A stretch of 64,000 nucleotides of DNA from NCBI GenBank assembly GCA_040222275.1, contig JAVKDJ010000010.1, forward strand, positions 186,001 through 250,000, in the 5' to 3' direction. The notes beneath the pieces were generated by a model. The model did no database searches. It had not been told where the DNA came from and worked only from the letters and a program-made list of their open reading frames with translations. This stretch comes from CAXBNB01 sp040222275. Lineage in GTDB: Bacteria; Bacteroidota; Bacteroidia; Cytophagales; Cyclobacteriaceae. This document shows, piece after piece, positions 25,285 to 35,690 of the stretch. The position numbers and the translations under genes are program-made. The stretch's first letter is position 1. Every line of letters starts with the position of its first letter.

Positions 25285-25644
25285 CTAAATCCAATCGAGC
25301 TTTTCCCGGGTTTTTGGGGTGATGGTGTTTCCTGTGTTCATGGTGGACTTGGGTTCGAACAGCATGATCAGACATTCTTCCTCAGCCATAGGCTTGTGGT
25401 CAACCCCGTGGGGTACCACCAGTAGCTCGCCCTGCTCCAGCTCTACCACTTTGTCCCGAAAGGCCATGGCCATCTTGCCCTTTATCACCAAAAACAATTC
25501 ATCTTCATTGTCGTGGTGGTGAAAGTCAAATTCACCCTGAATCCTGGCAAGCTTCACGTACTGTCCATTAAGTTCTCCAATGATTCTGGGATTCCACTGA
25601 TCAGCAAACAAGCCAAATTTCTCTAGAATATTGATGACGTCCAT
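25285..25644 (-). CDS. Cupin domain protein
   Basis: This 119-residue single-domain cupin has the two metal-binding motifs: FDFHHHDNEDELFLVIKG (His/His/Glu, about 40-57) and a second motif in GELLVVPHGVDHKP (about 72-85). Small bicupin-fold proteins bind Fe, Mn, Ni or Zn and include isomerases, dioxygenases and ligand sensors. The substrate is unknown. It is divergent from recQ and stands alone. Confidence 0.85.
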   Translation of the reverse strand: MDVINILEKFGLFADQWNPRIIGELNGQYVKLARIQGEFDFHHHDNEDELFLVIKGKMAMAFRDKVVELEQGELLVVPHGVDHKPMAEEECLIMLFEPKSTMNTGNTITPKTREKLDWI

Positions 25645-25736
25645 ATTTGTATGTTTATATAAAAATAGATTTTGTTTGTTCTATAAATTTACTCTTTTGA
25701 TATTCTAAAATAAAGCGAGCACCCATTCCAGATAGT

Positions 25737-27650
25737 ATGCAAGATCCCTTATTAGTCCTGAAAAAATACTGGAACTACGATTCGTTCCGACCGCTGCAAG
25801 AGGAGATCATTCATTCCGTATTGGAAAAAAAGGATACATTGGCCCTGCTCCCAACCGGAGGGGGCAAGTCGGTTTGTTTTCAGGTGCCGGCCCTGTGCCT
25901 CCCGGGAATTTGCCTGGTCATTACCCCCCTGATAGCTTTGATGAAAGACCAGGTGGAGCAATTGAAAAAAAGGGGAATAGCCGCAAGTGCCATCTATTCT
26001 GGTATGCCCAGAAGGGAGATTGACATCATGCTGGACAATTGTGTGTTTGGAAAAGTGAAATTCCTTTATATCTCGCCGGAAAGGTTGAAAACGGAGTTGT
26101 TCCAGGCCAGGGTTTCGGAAATGAATGTTTCGCTCCTGGCCATTGACGAAGCACATTGTATATCACAATGGGGGTACGATTTCAGGCCTTCTTACCTGGA
26201 TATAGCAGAAATATATCCACTGTTGGGAGGTGAAGTCTGCAAGGTTGCACTTACCGCGACAGCCACCAAAGAAGTGCGGGTTGATTTACTGGAAAAGTTA
26301 AATTTTGAGCAATCTGCCATATTTCAAAAAAGCTTCGCCAGGAAAAACCTCTCCTATTCGGTATTTGAATTGGAAAACAAAGAACAAAAACTTTTTGAGA
26401 TTCTCAACAATGTGAAAGGGTCTGGTATTGTGTATGTGAGAAGTAGAAAGGAAACTGCCCGGATAGCCACAATTTTATCCCGAAGCGGGATCAGTTCGGA
26501 ATATTACCATGCTGGGTTGGGGATCAAGGAGCGGTCTGCCAAGCAAACCAACTGGATTCAAAACAAGGTGCGGGTGATGGTGGCGACCAATGCGTTTGGA
26601 ATGGGCATAGACAAGCCCGACGTTCGGGTAGTCATCCACCTTGATTTACCCGATTCCCTGGAGGCATATTATCAGGAAGCCGGACGTGCTGGCAGGGATG
26701 AGAAAAATGCATTTGCTGTATTGCTGTACGCCCAGTCCGACATCATCAGGTTGAGGGAAAATTTCACCAGGGCATTTCCATCTATAGACTTCCTCAAAAG
26801 GGTCTATCAATCCCTGGCCAATTTTTATAAGCTCGCAGTGGGAAGTAGCCAATGGCAGAGTTTTGATTTTGAAGTCAATGATTTTTCCACTTCTTACAAA
26901 CTCAACCCTTACGATACTTTTTATGCCATCAAAAAACTGGAAGAGCAGGGCCTGATCCTGTTGAATGAAAGTTTTTTCAAGCCGAGCGTGGTAATGTTTT
27001 CCATGAGCCATGAAGAAGTGTACAGATATTGTATCGCCAACGCCAAAATGGAACGGGTAATTAAAGGTTTGTTGCGCCTCTATGGTGGTGAAATGTACAC
27101 CGAGTTTATGAAAATAAGTGAGCACGACCTGGCCAAGTTGATCCATGCATCTGTGCCTGAGGTGACTAAAACACTGGACTACCTCCACAAAACCAATGTT
27201 CTGGTTTATGATCAACTAAAAGAAAAACCACAACTCACATTTCTAACCCCCAGAATGGATGCCGGAAAGTTGAATATAAACAAGAAAGAATTTGATTTAA
27301 GAAGAAAATCTATTGGGACGAAAATAGAAAGTATAGTAGGCTATGCCCAGGACCGCAACCAATGCAGGACCCGGATTTTTCAGGAATATTTCGATGAAGT
27401 AGCCTACCTCAACTGTGGGGTTTGCGACCGGTGTATCCAGGAAAAAAAGAAAAGAAAAGCTGTCCTGGAAATGGACAATGCCAGGTCCCGGATACTTGAA
27501 TCCGTCACTGGTGAATGGATAGGTATTAGCGAGTTAAAATCCAATAGTGCCATCCACAACGATTTCCTTTTTACAGAAACCCTAAGGGCATTGCTGGATG
27601 ACACCCTCATTGAATTGAGCCCGGATGGAAGGGTTAAGGGAAAAACTTAG
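25737..27650 (+). CDS. recQ: ATP-dependent DNA helicase RecQ, without HRDC domain
   Basis: RecQ is a 3'-5' helicase in recombination repair. Of 637 residues, the helicase core has Walker A LLPTGGGKS (38-46), DEAH box 137-140 followed by CISQWGYDFRP, and motif VI YYQEAGRAGRD. The zinc-binding RQC region has CRTRIF ... NCGVCDRC near 550-570. The C-terminus ends in a winged-helix-like segment without a recognisable HRDC domain, a form common in Bacteroidota that often carry several RecQ paralogues. It is a single gene. Confidence 0.93.
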   Translation: MQDPLLVLKKYWNYDSFRPLQEEIIHSVLEKKDTLALLPTGGGKSVCFQVPALCLPGICLVITPLIALMKDQVEQLKKRGIAASAIYSGMPRREIDIMLDNCVFGKVKFLYISPERLKTELFQARVSEMNVSLLAIDEAHCISQWGYDFRPSYLDIAEIYPLLGGEVCKVALTATATKEVRVDLLEKLNFEQSAIFQKSFARKNLSYSVFELENKEQKLFEILNNVKGSGIVYVRSRKETARIATILSRSGISSEYYHAGLGIKERSAKQTNWIQNKVRVMVATNAFGMGIDKPDVRVVIHLDLPDSLEAYYQEAGRAGRDEKNAFAVLLYAQSDIIRLRENFTRAFPSIDFLKRVYQSLANFYKLAVGSSQWQSFDFEVNDFSTSYKLNPYDTFYAIKKLEEQGLILLNESFFKPSVVMFSMSHEEVYRYCIANAKMERVIKGLLRLYGGEMYTEFMKISEHDLAKLIHASVPEVTKTLDYLHKTNVLVYDQLKEKPQLTFLTPRMDAGKLNINKKEFDLRRKSIGTKIESIVGYAQDRNQCRTRIFQEYFDEVAYLNCGVCDRCIQEKKKRKAVLEMDNARSRILESVTGEWIGISELKSNSAIHNDFLFTETLRALLDDTLIELSPDGRVKGKT

Positions 27651-27839
27651 GGTTTTCCCGGTTCAAAACTGAGCTTTTGGATGAAACCAGAAAATATGTA
27701 CTTTTTTACATTAGGTGTAATCCGTGCTGTCACGGAAATTTAACTACCCCTCGTAGAGTAGATTTTATTTTAATGGTTTTATTCGAAAAAAAAGTGATAA
27801 TTTTAATAGCTGTTTATAAGCCGGGAAACCTAATCTAAT

Positions 27840-30800
27840 ATGACCAAACTTTTTACCTGTCTCATTTGCTTACTATTTCATCATGCCGTCTTCTCCCAAC
27901 AGATCACGTTATCAGGGAAAGTAACTGATGCACAAACACAAATGGGGTTGCCAGGAGTGTTGGTGCAGTTGGCAGATCGAAACGTGTCCACGCTTACTTC
28001 TGAATCTGGTTCGTACCAATTGGGCCTTGAAGATGGATACGAGCACCTCACCTTTAGTTTGCCCGGATACTTGCCGCAGACCGTATTTGCTGGGGGCAAA
28101 ACCCAGATAGACGTTCAGTTGACAAAGAAAAACCATAAAGAAAAGCAGGTAACGGTGGGCTTTGGGCAGCAATCCAAAGAAGAACTGTCCAGCAGTATAT
28201 CCAGCATAAACACTGATGAAGTAACCCCGGCACCCTTGGTGAGCCTGGAGCAATCCAGCCAGGGAATGGCCACCGGCTTTATGGTCCAAAATTCCAGTGG
28301 TAAGCTGGCAGGCGCTACCACCGTACGGGTACGGGGTGGATCTACCTTATCCAATTCCAACAATCCATTGTATGTAATCGATGGGGTACCACTTGCGTCT
28401 GGTAACCATTCAAACCTTAACCCCAACAACATTGCCTCCATAGAAATACTGAAGGACGCTTCTGCAGCCGCTATTTACGGTTCCAGGGCTGCCAATGGAG
28501 TGGTGATCATTACCACCAAATCGGGACAGGATGGAAAAATGAAGGTTGATTTTGACTACCAGGCAGGAGTTAGCCAGACCCCTAAATACCTGGAGCTGTA
28601 TTCGCCCGATGAATACAATCAGCAATTGATTGAATTCACCATACGACAGGGGCCATTTGAAGACCAGATCACAAGAGAAAAGCTACAACAGTGGCAGCAG
28701 TCGGGTAGCACAACCATCGATCTGGACGGAGGTGCTGTGGAATTGCCAGCATTTTACAAAGACCTGACCCACAACACAGACTGGCAAAGGGAAGTGCTCA
28801 GGACAGGCCTGTCACACAAAGCGAGTATCGGCCTCAGTGGAGGTAAAGAAATTCTGAACTATTATGCCTCTGTTTCTTACAACACCCAGGAAGGTATATT
28901 AGTAGGCAACAAATACAATCGCCTAAATGGCTCCCTTTCCCTGGACAGCAAAATATCATCAAAACTATCAGCCAACCTCAACATCAACGTGATCCACGCC
29001 AAAGATTTCCGATTGCTGGACGAGCAGGATTTAGGGGCACCATTACAGGCCATTGTACTGCCCCCCTCTGACAGCTACAACCCCGCCAACAATTATGGAC
29101 TGATCGTAAGGAGCCTTGAATACAACCCCCTGACAGAGGTGAATTTTTCGGACAACATCGGCCTGAACAAGAGCGCCATTGCAAGCCTTGGGATCAAGTA
29201 CAATATACTCGACAACCTGTCATTCGATGTGAGTGGGGGAGTGGACTTTAGCAACCAACGAAACGAACGCCGGCAGGGACCAGAAACCAGGGAAGGAAGC
29301 CTGACAGGCAGAACGCAACTGGGAAAAGACGAATACAGGAACTACATAGCCGATGGCTACTTTACCTACACCCCCAACCTTGGGGACGACCACAAACTCT
29401 CGGTTGTAGCGGGTGGATCTTACCAAAAATCCACCGTAATATCCACCTTCAGGGTGGCCAGGGTCAATGGCATTTCCCAATTGGAGGCTTTGCAATCAGG
29501 GGATGAACTTTTGTTGGAACCGGACATTCCCAATGGAAGCAATGTGTTCGTTTCTTCGTTTTGGAGGGTAAACTATGGGGTGATGGACAGGTTCAACTTT
29601 CAGGTGAGTGGTAGGGTGGATGGTTCGTCCAAGTTTGGGCCAGAAAACAGGTATGGTTTTTTTCCGGCGGCCTCTGCAAGTTGGCTGCTGAGCAAAGAGC
29701 CCACTGTTTCGCACCTGCACTTTATGGATTTGTTCAAATTCAAGGTGAGCTATGGTATTATTGGCAACACACCGTTGGATGATTTTCTTTATCGAAGAAA
29801 TTATTTCAGCCTCCAATATGGCGATACAAGTGGACTGGGTCTGGTGAACCTGGCCAACCCTGATCTGAAATGGGAATCCACCTCCCAACTGGATTTTGGG
29901 TTCGAATTTGAGTTTATCAACAGAATATCCGGCTCATTTGACTATTATGTGAAAAGGACTTCAGACTTGTTATTTCCGGTACCTGTCAGCCAGACCAGTG
30001 GATTTTCCAATGTGTTCAAAAACCTGGGCTCAATGGAGAATATTGGCCTGGAGATCAACCTGGGTTCGGTGAATGTGGAAAGTCCTGATTTCACCTGGTC
30101 CACAGATTTCAATATTTCTTTCAATGATAATCTGGTGACAGATCTGGATGGCAACAATCTCATTGTTGGAGTAAATGCGTTTCTGGAGCGCCAGCCTGCC
30201 GGGGTATTTTATATGAGAAAGTATATGGGTGTAGATGAACAAACCGGTGAAGCATTGTATGACAATGGGTTTGGCGGTACCACCACTGATTGGGAAGCTG
30301 CTCCAAGAAAAATAGTGGGTGATCCGAACCCAAAATATTTTGGAGGACTGACCAATACATTTAGGTACAAAAACATAGACCTTTCTTTTCTCTTCCAGTT
30401 TGTAGGGGATGTGGACCTATACTATGCCACCGGAGAGTTCCTCTCCAATAGCGGTATCTTAAACCTCAGTCAGGAGGCTTCACAAGTGAACCGGTGGTAT
30501 AGCCCGGGGGACAAAGCCCTCTATCCGGCGTTGAACCCATCACAGGAAAACACCAACCCATCGTCCAGATGGTTGCAAAATGGCCAATATACGAGGTTGA
30601 AAAACCTGACCATTACCTACAACCTCCCGGAAAGTGTGGTGACCAGATGGGGTCTGGGCTATATGAAAGTATATGTGGGCGGGCAAAACCTGTTGACATT
30701 CACTAGCTACACGGGCTATGATCCTGATGTCAACTACACCGATCCGCTAAATGGCACTATTGGTCAGAACATCAGCCGTGGGATCGACAACTTTACGGCA

Positions 30801-30845
30801 CCTCAACCCAGAATCATAATGGCAGGAATTAAACTCGGATTTTGA
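27840..30845 (+). CDS. SusC/RagA-family TonB-dependent outer membrane receptor
   Basis: The 1001-residue protein has a signal peptide (1-19), a carboxypeptidase-like regulatory beta-sandwich (ITLSGKVTDAQTQMGLPGVL), a plug domain with NNPLYVIDGVPL and the SusC signature ILKDASAAAIYGSRAANGVV, and a 22-strand barrel. SusC transports large substrates (oligosaccharides, peptides) across the outer membrane with energy from TonB. There is no STN domain, so signalling to an anti-sigma factor is not expected. susD follows after 1 nt. No glycoside hydrolase, sulfatase or peptidase is adjacent, so the substrate is unknown. Confidence 0.95.
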   Translation: MTKLFTCLICLLFHHAVFSQQITLSGKVTDAQTQMGLPGVLVQLADRNVSTLTSESGSYQLGLEDGYEHLTFSLPGYLPQTVFAGGKTQIDVQLTKKNHKEKQVTVGFGQQSKEELSSSISSINTDEVTPAPLVSLEQSSQGMATGFMVQNSSGKLAGATTVRVRGGSTLSNSNNPLYVIDGVPLASGNHSNLNPNNIASIEILKDASAAAIYGSRAANGVVIITTKSGQDGKMKVDFDYQAGVSQTPKYLELYSPDEYNQQLIEFTIRQGPFEDQITREKLQQWQQSGSTTIDLDGGAVELPAFYKDLTHNTDWQREVLRTGLSHKASIGLSGGKEILNYYASVSYNTQEGILVGNKYNRLNGSLSLDSKISSKLSANLNINVIHAKDFRLLDEQDLGAPLQAIVLPPSDSYNPANNYGLIVRSLEYNPLTEVNFSDNIGLNKSAIASLGIKYNILDNLSFDVSGGVDFSNQRNERRQGPETREGSLTGRTQLGKDEYRNYIADGYFTYTPNLGDDHKLSVVAGGSYQKSTVISTFRVARVNGISQLEALQSGDELLLEPDIPNGSNVFVSSFWRVNYGVMDRFNFQVSGRVDGSSKFGPENRYGFFPAASASWLLSKEPTVSHLHFMDLFKFKVSYGIIGNTPLDDFLYRRNYFSLQYGDTSGLGLVNLANPDLKWESTSQLDFGFEFEFINRISGSFDYYVKRTSDLLFPVPVSQTSGFSNVFKNLGSMENIGLEINLGSVNVESPDFTWSTDFNISFNDNLVTDLDGNNLIVGVNAFLERQPAGVFYMRKYMGVDEQTGEALYDNGFGGTTTDWEAAPRKIVGDPNPKYFGGLTNTFRYKNIDLSFLFQFVGDVDLYYATGEFLSNSGILNLSQEASQVNRWYSPGDKALYPALNPSQENTNPSSRWLQNGQYTRLKNLTITYNLPESVVTRWGLGYMKVYVGGQNLLTFTSYTGYDPDVNYTDPLNGTIGQNISRGIDNFTAPQPRIIMAGIKLGF

Positions 30846-30846
30846 T

Positions 30847-32343
30847 ATGAGCATCAAGAGGAGAAATATATCGATAAAAATTTTAAGCATAGTCATCACT
30901 TTACAGGCCGTTCTTGGGTTGAATTCATGCGATGAAGTACTTGAAATAGAAGCCGATGGGGCAATAAGTGGTGATATTTTCAACAACCGGGAGAATATTG
31001 AAAAAGCCCTGATAGGGGCATACTATAGCTTTGGAGGCATCAACGATGGTTCCGTAGGTGGTGAGCTTATGGGAGGGGACTTTACACTAATCCCCACACT
31101 TTTGGCGAGACAAAACAACTCTGAAATCAGTTGGGATGATGTAAACGGTGCGCCCTATTCCAATTTTATGGACAAAACCATTTTGGCAACCAATACCAGG
31201 GTAGAGGCCAACTGGCGAAGGGCATACGAAGTGATCAATACCCTCAACAACATATTGGCCAACATAGACAATGTGTCAGACGCCAATGCCAAAAGCAAAA
31301 TCCAGGGAGAAGCCCTGGCCATGCGTGGCATACTGTATTTTGAAATGGTAAGGTTGTGGGGAGAGCAGTACCGCGATGCGTCTTTGGATGCGGAAGCCAT
31401 ACCCATACAGACCTTGCCGATTACCCGTGTGGATGAGATTAAAACCCCAACCTTGGCAACTGTTGAAGAGGTATATGCCCAGGCAGAAACCGATCTTTTG
31501 GAAGGTGGTACCCTGCTGCAAGTTTTTGAGAAAAATGGGACTCATTTGTCTTACTACACATGTCAGGCTTACCTGATGAGGCTCAATATGCAAAAGAAAG
31601 ATTATGTGGCAGCCCAGGGGTTTGCCAATGCCATATTAAGCTCCGGTGAGTTTGCCCTAACAGGTACCCCAATGGCGGCATTCAACAACCTGGCCAACAG
31701 CACCGAAGATATTTTTGCTGTACAGCAGACTACTGCCAACAATGCAGGCGACCGGTCTACAGGAAGCGGCCTTCCCAACTACTATTCATCAGTTACCCAG
31801 AGCGGGTTGGGGGTAATGAGGATTTTTGAATTTTCACTGGTTTCATCGGCCAGGTCCAATGGCCCGAGGTTCAGTTCGATTGACCTGCGAGGCAATATTG
31901 ACACTGGGGTAGATGCCAGCACAGAGGCCGATGATATCTCCACCCCGTTTTATACGAACATACTCAATACTTCCCTGCTTTCGTCTTCGAAATACTTGAA
32001 GGCAGACAGGGTAATTCCAAAAATAAGATTGGCAGAAATCCACCTGTCCAGGGCTGAAGCGATCTACGAGCAAAACATCAAAGTGATAGACCCCATAGCC
32101 CTGTCAGATTTAAATGCCATCAGAAACAGGGCAGGTTTGCCCACTTTGGCAGAAGGTGATTTTATCACATCGTTTGCTTTTTATGACAGCCTGGTACTGG
32201 AGCGAAAAAGGGAATTTCTCTACGAAGGGATTATCTTCCATGACCTGAAAAGGTGGGAAGTGAAAGTGGGGTCAACCCCTGCCTTAAGCTCCCGGTTGAT
32301 ATTGCCCATTCCCCAATCCGAGACAGATGCCTGGACGGATTGA
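30847..32343 (+). CDS. SusD/RagB-family outer membrane lipoprotein
   Basis: The 498-residue protein has a lipoprotein signal ending GLNSC (about Cys28), TPR-like helices, and the SusD C-terminal RagB segment (IPKIRLAEIHLSRAEAIYEQ, AIRNRAGLP, LERKREFLYEGIIFHDLKRW). SusD forms the lid of the SusC barrel and captures ligand at the cell surface. It begins 1 nt after susC and is the second half of the complex. The C-terminus is slightly short but complete (IPQSETDAWTD). It converges on the exonuclease gene 9 nt downstream. Confidence 0.95.
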   Translation: MSIKRRNISIKILSIVITLQAVLGLNSCDEVLEIEADGAISGDIFNNRENIEKALIGAYYSFGGINDGSVGGELMGGDFTLIPTLLARQNNSEISWDDVNGAPYSNFMDKTILATNTRVEANWRRAYEVINTLNNILANIDNVSDANAKSKIQGEALAMRGILYFEMVRLWGEQYRDASLDAEAIPIQTLPITRVDEIKTPTLATVEEVYAQAETDLLEGGTLLQVFEKNGTHLSYYTCQAYLMRLNMQKKDYVAAQGFANAILSSGEFALTGTPMAAFNNLANSTEDIFAVQQTTANNAGDRSTGSGLPNYYSSVTQSGLGVMRIFEFSLVSSARSNGPRFSSIDLRGNIDTGVDASTEADDISTPFYTNILNTSLLSSSKYLKADRVIPKIRLAEIHLSRAEAIYEQNIKVIDPIALSDLNAIRNRAGLPTLAEGDFITSFAFYDSLVLERKREFLYEGIIFHDLKRWEVKVGSTPALSSRLILPIPQSETDAWTD

Positions 32344-32352
32344 AGCAGTGGT

Positions 32353-32934
32353 TCACCCCTTCTGCCAGGCCAGCATTTTTTCATAGATATCCAGACAAAT
32401 CCATGCATCGGTGGCCGCATAGTGCATTTGTGCCCTTGTGAGTTTGGGGTTTTCCCAGTTGGATACCTGCTGGCTTTTCGAAATCCTTTTGTTGAGGAAA
32501 ATACCCGACAGCTTTCTGGCGCCAATGCTTTCCATTTCCAAATTTTCGGCAAATTCATTGAGGTCGATGAAGCCCTTGGGTTTCATGCGTTTTATTTTCT
32601 GGAGGTCGCGGATATCATCCCTCAGGCCTATGCCAAGCTTGAGGGTATCCGGGTCTTCGAAAAGGCTGATCAGGTGTTCTTCCAGTCCCGTTTTGTTGAT
32701 GCGGATCAGGTACACCAGGTCTTTCAAAGCCAACTGCACCAGTGCCACAGCATGGTATTGGCCTTTTTTGAAAGTAGGTTTCGTTTCCGTGTCGAAACCT
32801 ATCATGTCCTGTTCCTGGCAGTGTTGTACTGCCCTTTTTATGTCTTTCTGGTCTTCAATCAACCGGATTTTTCCCTGATAACGGAACAAAGGCAACTCCT
32901 GAAGTTCATCCTTGGTAATACTCTTTACATACAT
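32353..32934 (-). CDS. 3'-5' exonuclease domain protein (RNase D-like)
   Basis: The 193-residue DEDD-family nuclease has D48 and E50 in GFDTETKP, an Asp in GIGLRDDIRDLQ, and the third motif HYAATDAWICLDIY (YAxxD, DEDDy type). It has no HRDC domain, unlike full RNase D. It would remove 3' nucleotides from RNA or DNA using two metal ions. Its start codon overlaps the stop of the NhaC gene by 1 nt (TAATG), so translation is coupled. This pairing with an antiporter is likely positional only. Confidence 0.88.
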   Translation of the reverse strand: MYVKSITKDELQELPLFRYQGKIRLIEDQKDIKRAVQHCQEQDMIGFDTETKPTFKKGQYHAVALVQLALKDLVYLIRINKTGLEEHLISLFEDPDTLKLGIGLRDDIRDLQKIKRMKPKGFIDLNEFAENLEMESIGARKLSGIFLNKRISKSQQVSNWENPKLTRAQMHYAATDAWICLDIYEKMLAWQKG

Positions 32935-34388
32935 TAGGCGTCACTCCCTCCTTCCACCAATTTCCTTATTTTAATGTTAAAAAAACCATACACCATGGTC
33001 ATAATTGGACTTATAATATTAAAAAAGCAGTAAGGTACAAAATCCAGCGGACTTACAGCCAATACACTGGCATGATATGAAGCACAGGTATTCCAGGGGA
33101 CCAGCACAGAAGTAACAGTACCCGAGTCTTCAAGGGTACGGCTTAGGTTTTCTGGTGCCAGTTTTTTCTCCTTATATATGTTCGCATACATTTTGCCAGG
33201 TACTACTATGGACAGGTACTGATCAGAGGCGGTAAGGTTGAAAAAGATACAGGTACCGGCTGTTGATGCTATCAGCGACCCGGTGGATTTCACAAGTGAA
33301 AGTACTGAATGTGCTATTTTTTTGAGCATGCCTGAGCACTGCATCACACCACCAAAAGTCATGGCAGAAAAAATCAGCCAGGTGGTATTCAACATACCTG
33401 CCATGCCTTTAGAAGTAAGCAACTCATTCACGATTTCGTTGTTGGTCGTGATATATATGGTGCCATACAAGGCTTTCATCGATCCTACAAACAGCACCTT
33501 CCAGTACGGCCCGGAATAGCCCGATACTTCTTCTATGATGTCCCTTTGAAAGGCCAGGGCAAATAATATGCCGAGCAACGTCGCGGTGAGCAATACAGGT
33601 ATGGGTGATATTTTCCTGGATATCATATAGATCATCACTGCCGGCACCAGAAAAAGTACAAAAGATAAATAGAACTTGTCGTCTATAGCTGCCAATATTT
33701 CTGTAGCCCCATTCATTTTTATTTCGGCCCCATTGGTAAAGCCCAATACCAAAAATATAAGGAGGGTGATGCAAATAGAAGGAAAGGTGGTGAGGAACAT
33801 GTATTTGATGTGGGTAAACAGGTCGGTTCCGGCCATGGCAGGGGCCAGGTTGGTCGTGTCGGAAAGTGGCGACATTTTGTCTCCAAAATAGGCACCTGAC
33901 AATACCGCACCGGCAATCATCCCATCATGAAACCCCATGGCCCTGCCTATGCCAATAAGTGCTATGCCCACTGTGGCAGAAGTAGTCCATGAACTGCCGG
34001 TAGCCAGCGATACAATGGAACAAACCGCACAAGCGGCCAGGAGAAATATCGTAGGGTTCAGGATTTGCAAGCCATAATAGATCATGGCCGGGACTATGCC
34101 ACTCAGCATCCAGCTTCCTGCCAGTGAACCTATCAAAAACAGTATGAGGATGGAAGACATAGCCGAGCTTATGGTCTTGACAATGCCCTCGCGAATTTCA
34201 ATCCACCTGTACCCCAGCCGAATGGCAACCAGTGAGGCCACTCCCGCGGACAGGATAAGCACCATTTGATTGGAACCATCCAGGGCAGAGTCGCCAAAAA
34301 TATTGACATTGATGAAAAGCAGGACGATCAGGAATACGATGGGGATAAGTGCCTCGGCTAAAGTGGCTTCCCGTTTTTGGTCTGGCAT
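32934..34388 (-). CDS. nhaC: Na+/H+ antiporter NhaC family
   Basis: The 484-residue inner-membrane protein has about 11-12 hydrophobic segments. Family features include GSSWTTSATVGIALIGIGRA, SGAYFGDKMSPLSDTTNLAP (a conserved NhaC signature) and VPWNTCASYHASVL near the C-terminus. NhaC exchanges Na+ for H+ (some members exchange malate/lactate), useful in saline habitats. It overlaps the exonuclease gene by one base. The NhaC assignment is firm, the transported ion less so. Confidence 0.9.
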   Translation of the reverse strand: MPDQKREATLAEALIPIVFLIVLLFINVNIFGDSALDGSNQMVLILSAGVASLVAIRLGYRWIEIREGIVKTISSAMSSILILFLIGSLAGSWMLSGIVPAMIYYGLQILNPTIFLLAACAVCSIVSLATGSSWTTSATVGIALIGIGRAMGFHDGMIAGAVLSGAYFGDKMSPLSDTTNLAPAMAGTDLFTHIKYMFLTTFPSICITLLIFLVLGFTNGAEIKMNGATEILAAIDDKFYLSFVLFLVPAVMIYMISRKISPIPVLLTATLLGILFALAFQRDIIEEVSGYSGPYWKVLFVGSMKALYGTIYITTNNEIVNELLTSKGMAGMLNTTWLIFSAMTFGGVMQCSGMLKKIAHSVLSLVKSTGSLIASTAGTCIFFNLTASDQYLSIVVPGKMYANIYKEKKLAPENLSRTLEDSGTVTSVLVPWNTCASYHASVLAVSPLDFVPYCFFNIISPIMTMVYGFFNIKIRKLVEGGSDA

Positions 34389-34511
34389 GCATTTTTATTT
34401 GGGTTCGAAAAGGGAAGATAGATATTTTTTGGGAAATTAATGCGTCAATGATGCCATAGGCTGCTTTTGTAGAACGAAAGTAGAGTTGTTTCAATCGCCT
34501 GTACGCGAAAA

Positions 34512-35690
34512 CTATACGTTCTTTCGCCTTTTCAATTCCCTTTTCACCAGCGCAAATTCCCTACTGGTTTGGCCGGCCATGGCTGTATTTTCTTCTGCCC
34601 GTCGCATCAGATAAGGCATTACTTTTTCCACCGGCCCATAGGGTACATACTTAGCCACGTTGAACCCTTCGCTTGCCAGTTTGTAGGATATGTTGTCGCT
34701 CATACCATACAGTTGGGCGAAATACACCCTGGGGTCGTCCTTTGTTAATCCACTCGCATTCAACAGCTCGGCCAGCAGTGCCGAACTGCTTTCGTTGTGG
34801 GTGCCGGCACATACAGCTATGTTGTCTATGTGGTCGATACAGTATTTCAGGGCCAGGTCATAATCCCTATCGCAGGCAGCTTTGTTGGGTTGGATAGGAT
34901 CTTCATATCCCTTTTCTTCGGCCCGTTCCCGTTCTTTTTCCATATAGGCGCCACGTACCAGTTTCGCCCCAAAGTGCGCACCTTTTTCACTTACCCGGCT
35001 ATGGTGTTGCTTCAGGTCGTCCAGCACACATTTTTTGTAGAGTTGGTAAGTGTTGAATATATAAACTTTGTCCCGATTGAATTTTTCCATCATTTCCACC
35101 GCTATCCGGTCTATCACATGCTGTATCCAGGACTCCTCTGCATCTATAAACAGGCATTTGTCTTTTGCTACAGCCCTGGCGCAAATTTCTTCTACCCTTT
35201 TTTCAAAATGCTGGAACTTCTCGGTTTCTTCTGCGGATAGCTGTGCGCCGGCCTGTACTTTTTCCAGCAGCTCAAAATCTATGAAGGCCGTTAGCTTCAT
35301 CACCGCTATGGGCGTGTTTGCAGATCCATTGGCAAAGTCCAGCGAACGGATGGTCTCCATTTTGTTGGCTTCAAACCCTGCTTCTGATTTCTCTCCTTCT
35401 GCCGAATAGTCCAGTATGGACTTGATATTGGATTCACCCAGCTTTTGAATGGTAGGTTCACAGCCTTTTAAAGATTCGCCACCGCAGAACTGGGAAAATA
35501 TGGTGCTTTTGATGAGCCCTTTCACAGGCAGGCGTAGTTTCAGGGCTGTCAGGGTGGCCCATATACCAAAGTCTGCTATCCAGGGGTAGTTCATGGTAGA
35601 AAACAAAAAATGCATCAGCCGGAGTTCTTTGTCTGACTTGTCCCCGAATGCTATTTTGGTATCGTCAAATGATAGTTTCGAACTGTTCAT
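34512..35690 (-). CDS. Proline dehydrogenase
   Basis: The 392-residue FAD-dependent TIM-barrel enzyme oxidises proline to pyrroline-5-carboxylate and passes electrons to quinone. Visible are FIDAEESWIQHVIDRI (active-site strand), KLVRGAYMEKERERA, the VCAGTHNESS segment and the C-terminal YVPYGPVEKVMPYLMRRAEE with the Arg pair that binds proline carboxylate. This is the single-function PutA-N form used by Bacteroidota. No P5C dehydrogenase is adjacent. Confidence 0.92.
   Translation of the reverse strand: MNSSKLSFDDTKIAFGDKSDKELRLMHFLFSTMNYPWIADFGIWATLTALKLRLPVKGLIKSTIFSQFCGGESLKGCEPTIQKLGESNIKSILDYSAEGEKSEAGFEANKMETIRSLDFANGSANTPIAVMKLTAFIDFELLEKVQAGAQLSAEETEKFQHFEKRVEEICARAVAKDKCLFIDAEESWIQHVIDRIAVEMMEKFNRDKVYIFNTYQLYKKCVLDDLKQHHSRVSEKGAHFGAKLVRGAYMEKERERAEEKGYEDPIQPNKAACDRDYDLALKYCIDHIDNIAVCAGTHNESSSALLAELLNASGLTKDDPRVYFAQLYGMSDNISYKLASEGFNVAKYVPYGPVEKVMPYLMRRAEENTAMAGQTSREFALVKRELKRRKNV

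Noticed and set aside
27721..27770. TCCGTG-CTGT-CACGGA hairpin and nearby CTAC/GTAG stem as a recQ terminator or SusC regulatory element
   Set aside because: Both stems are short, and no continuous U-run follows directly.
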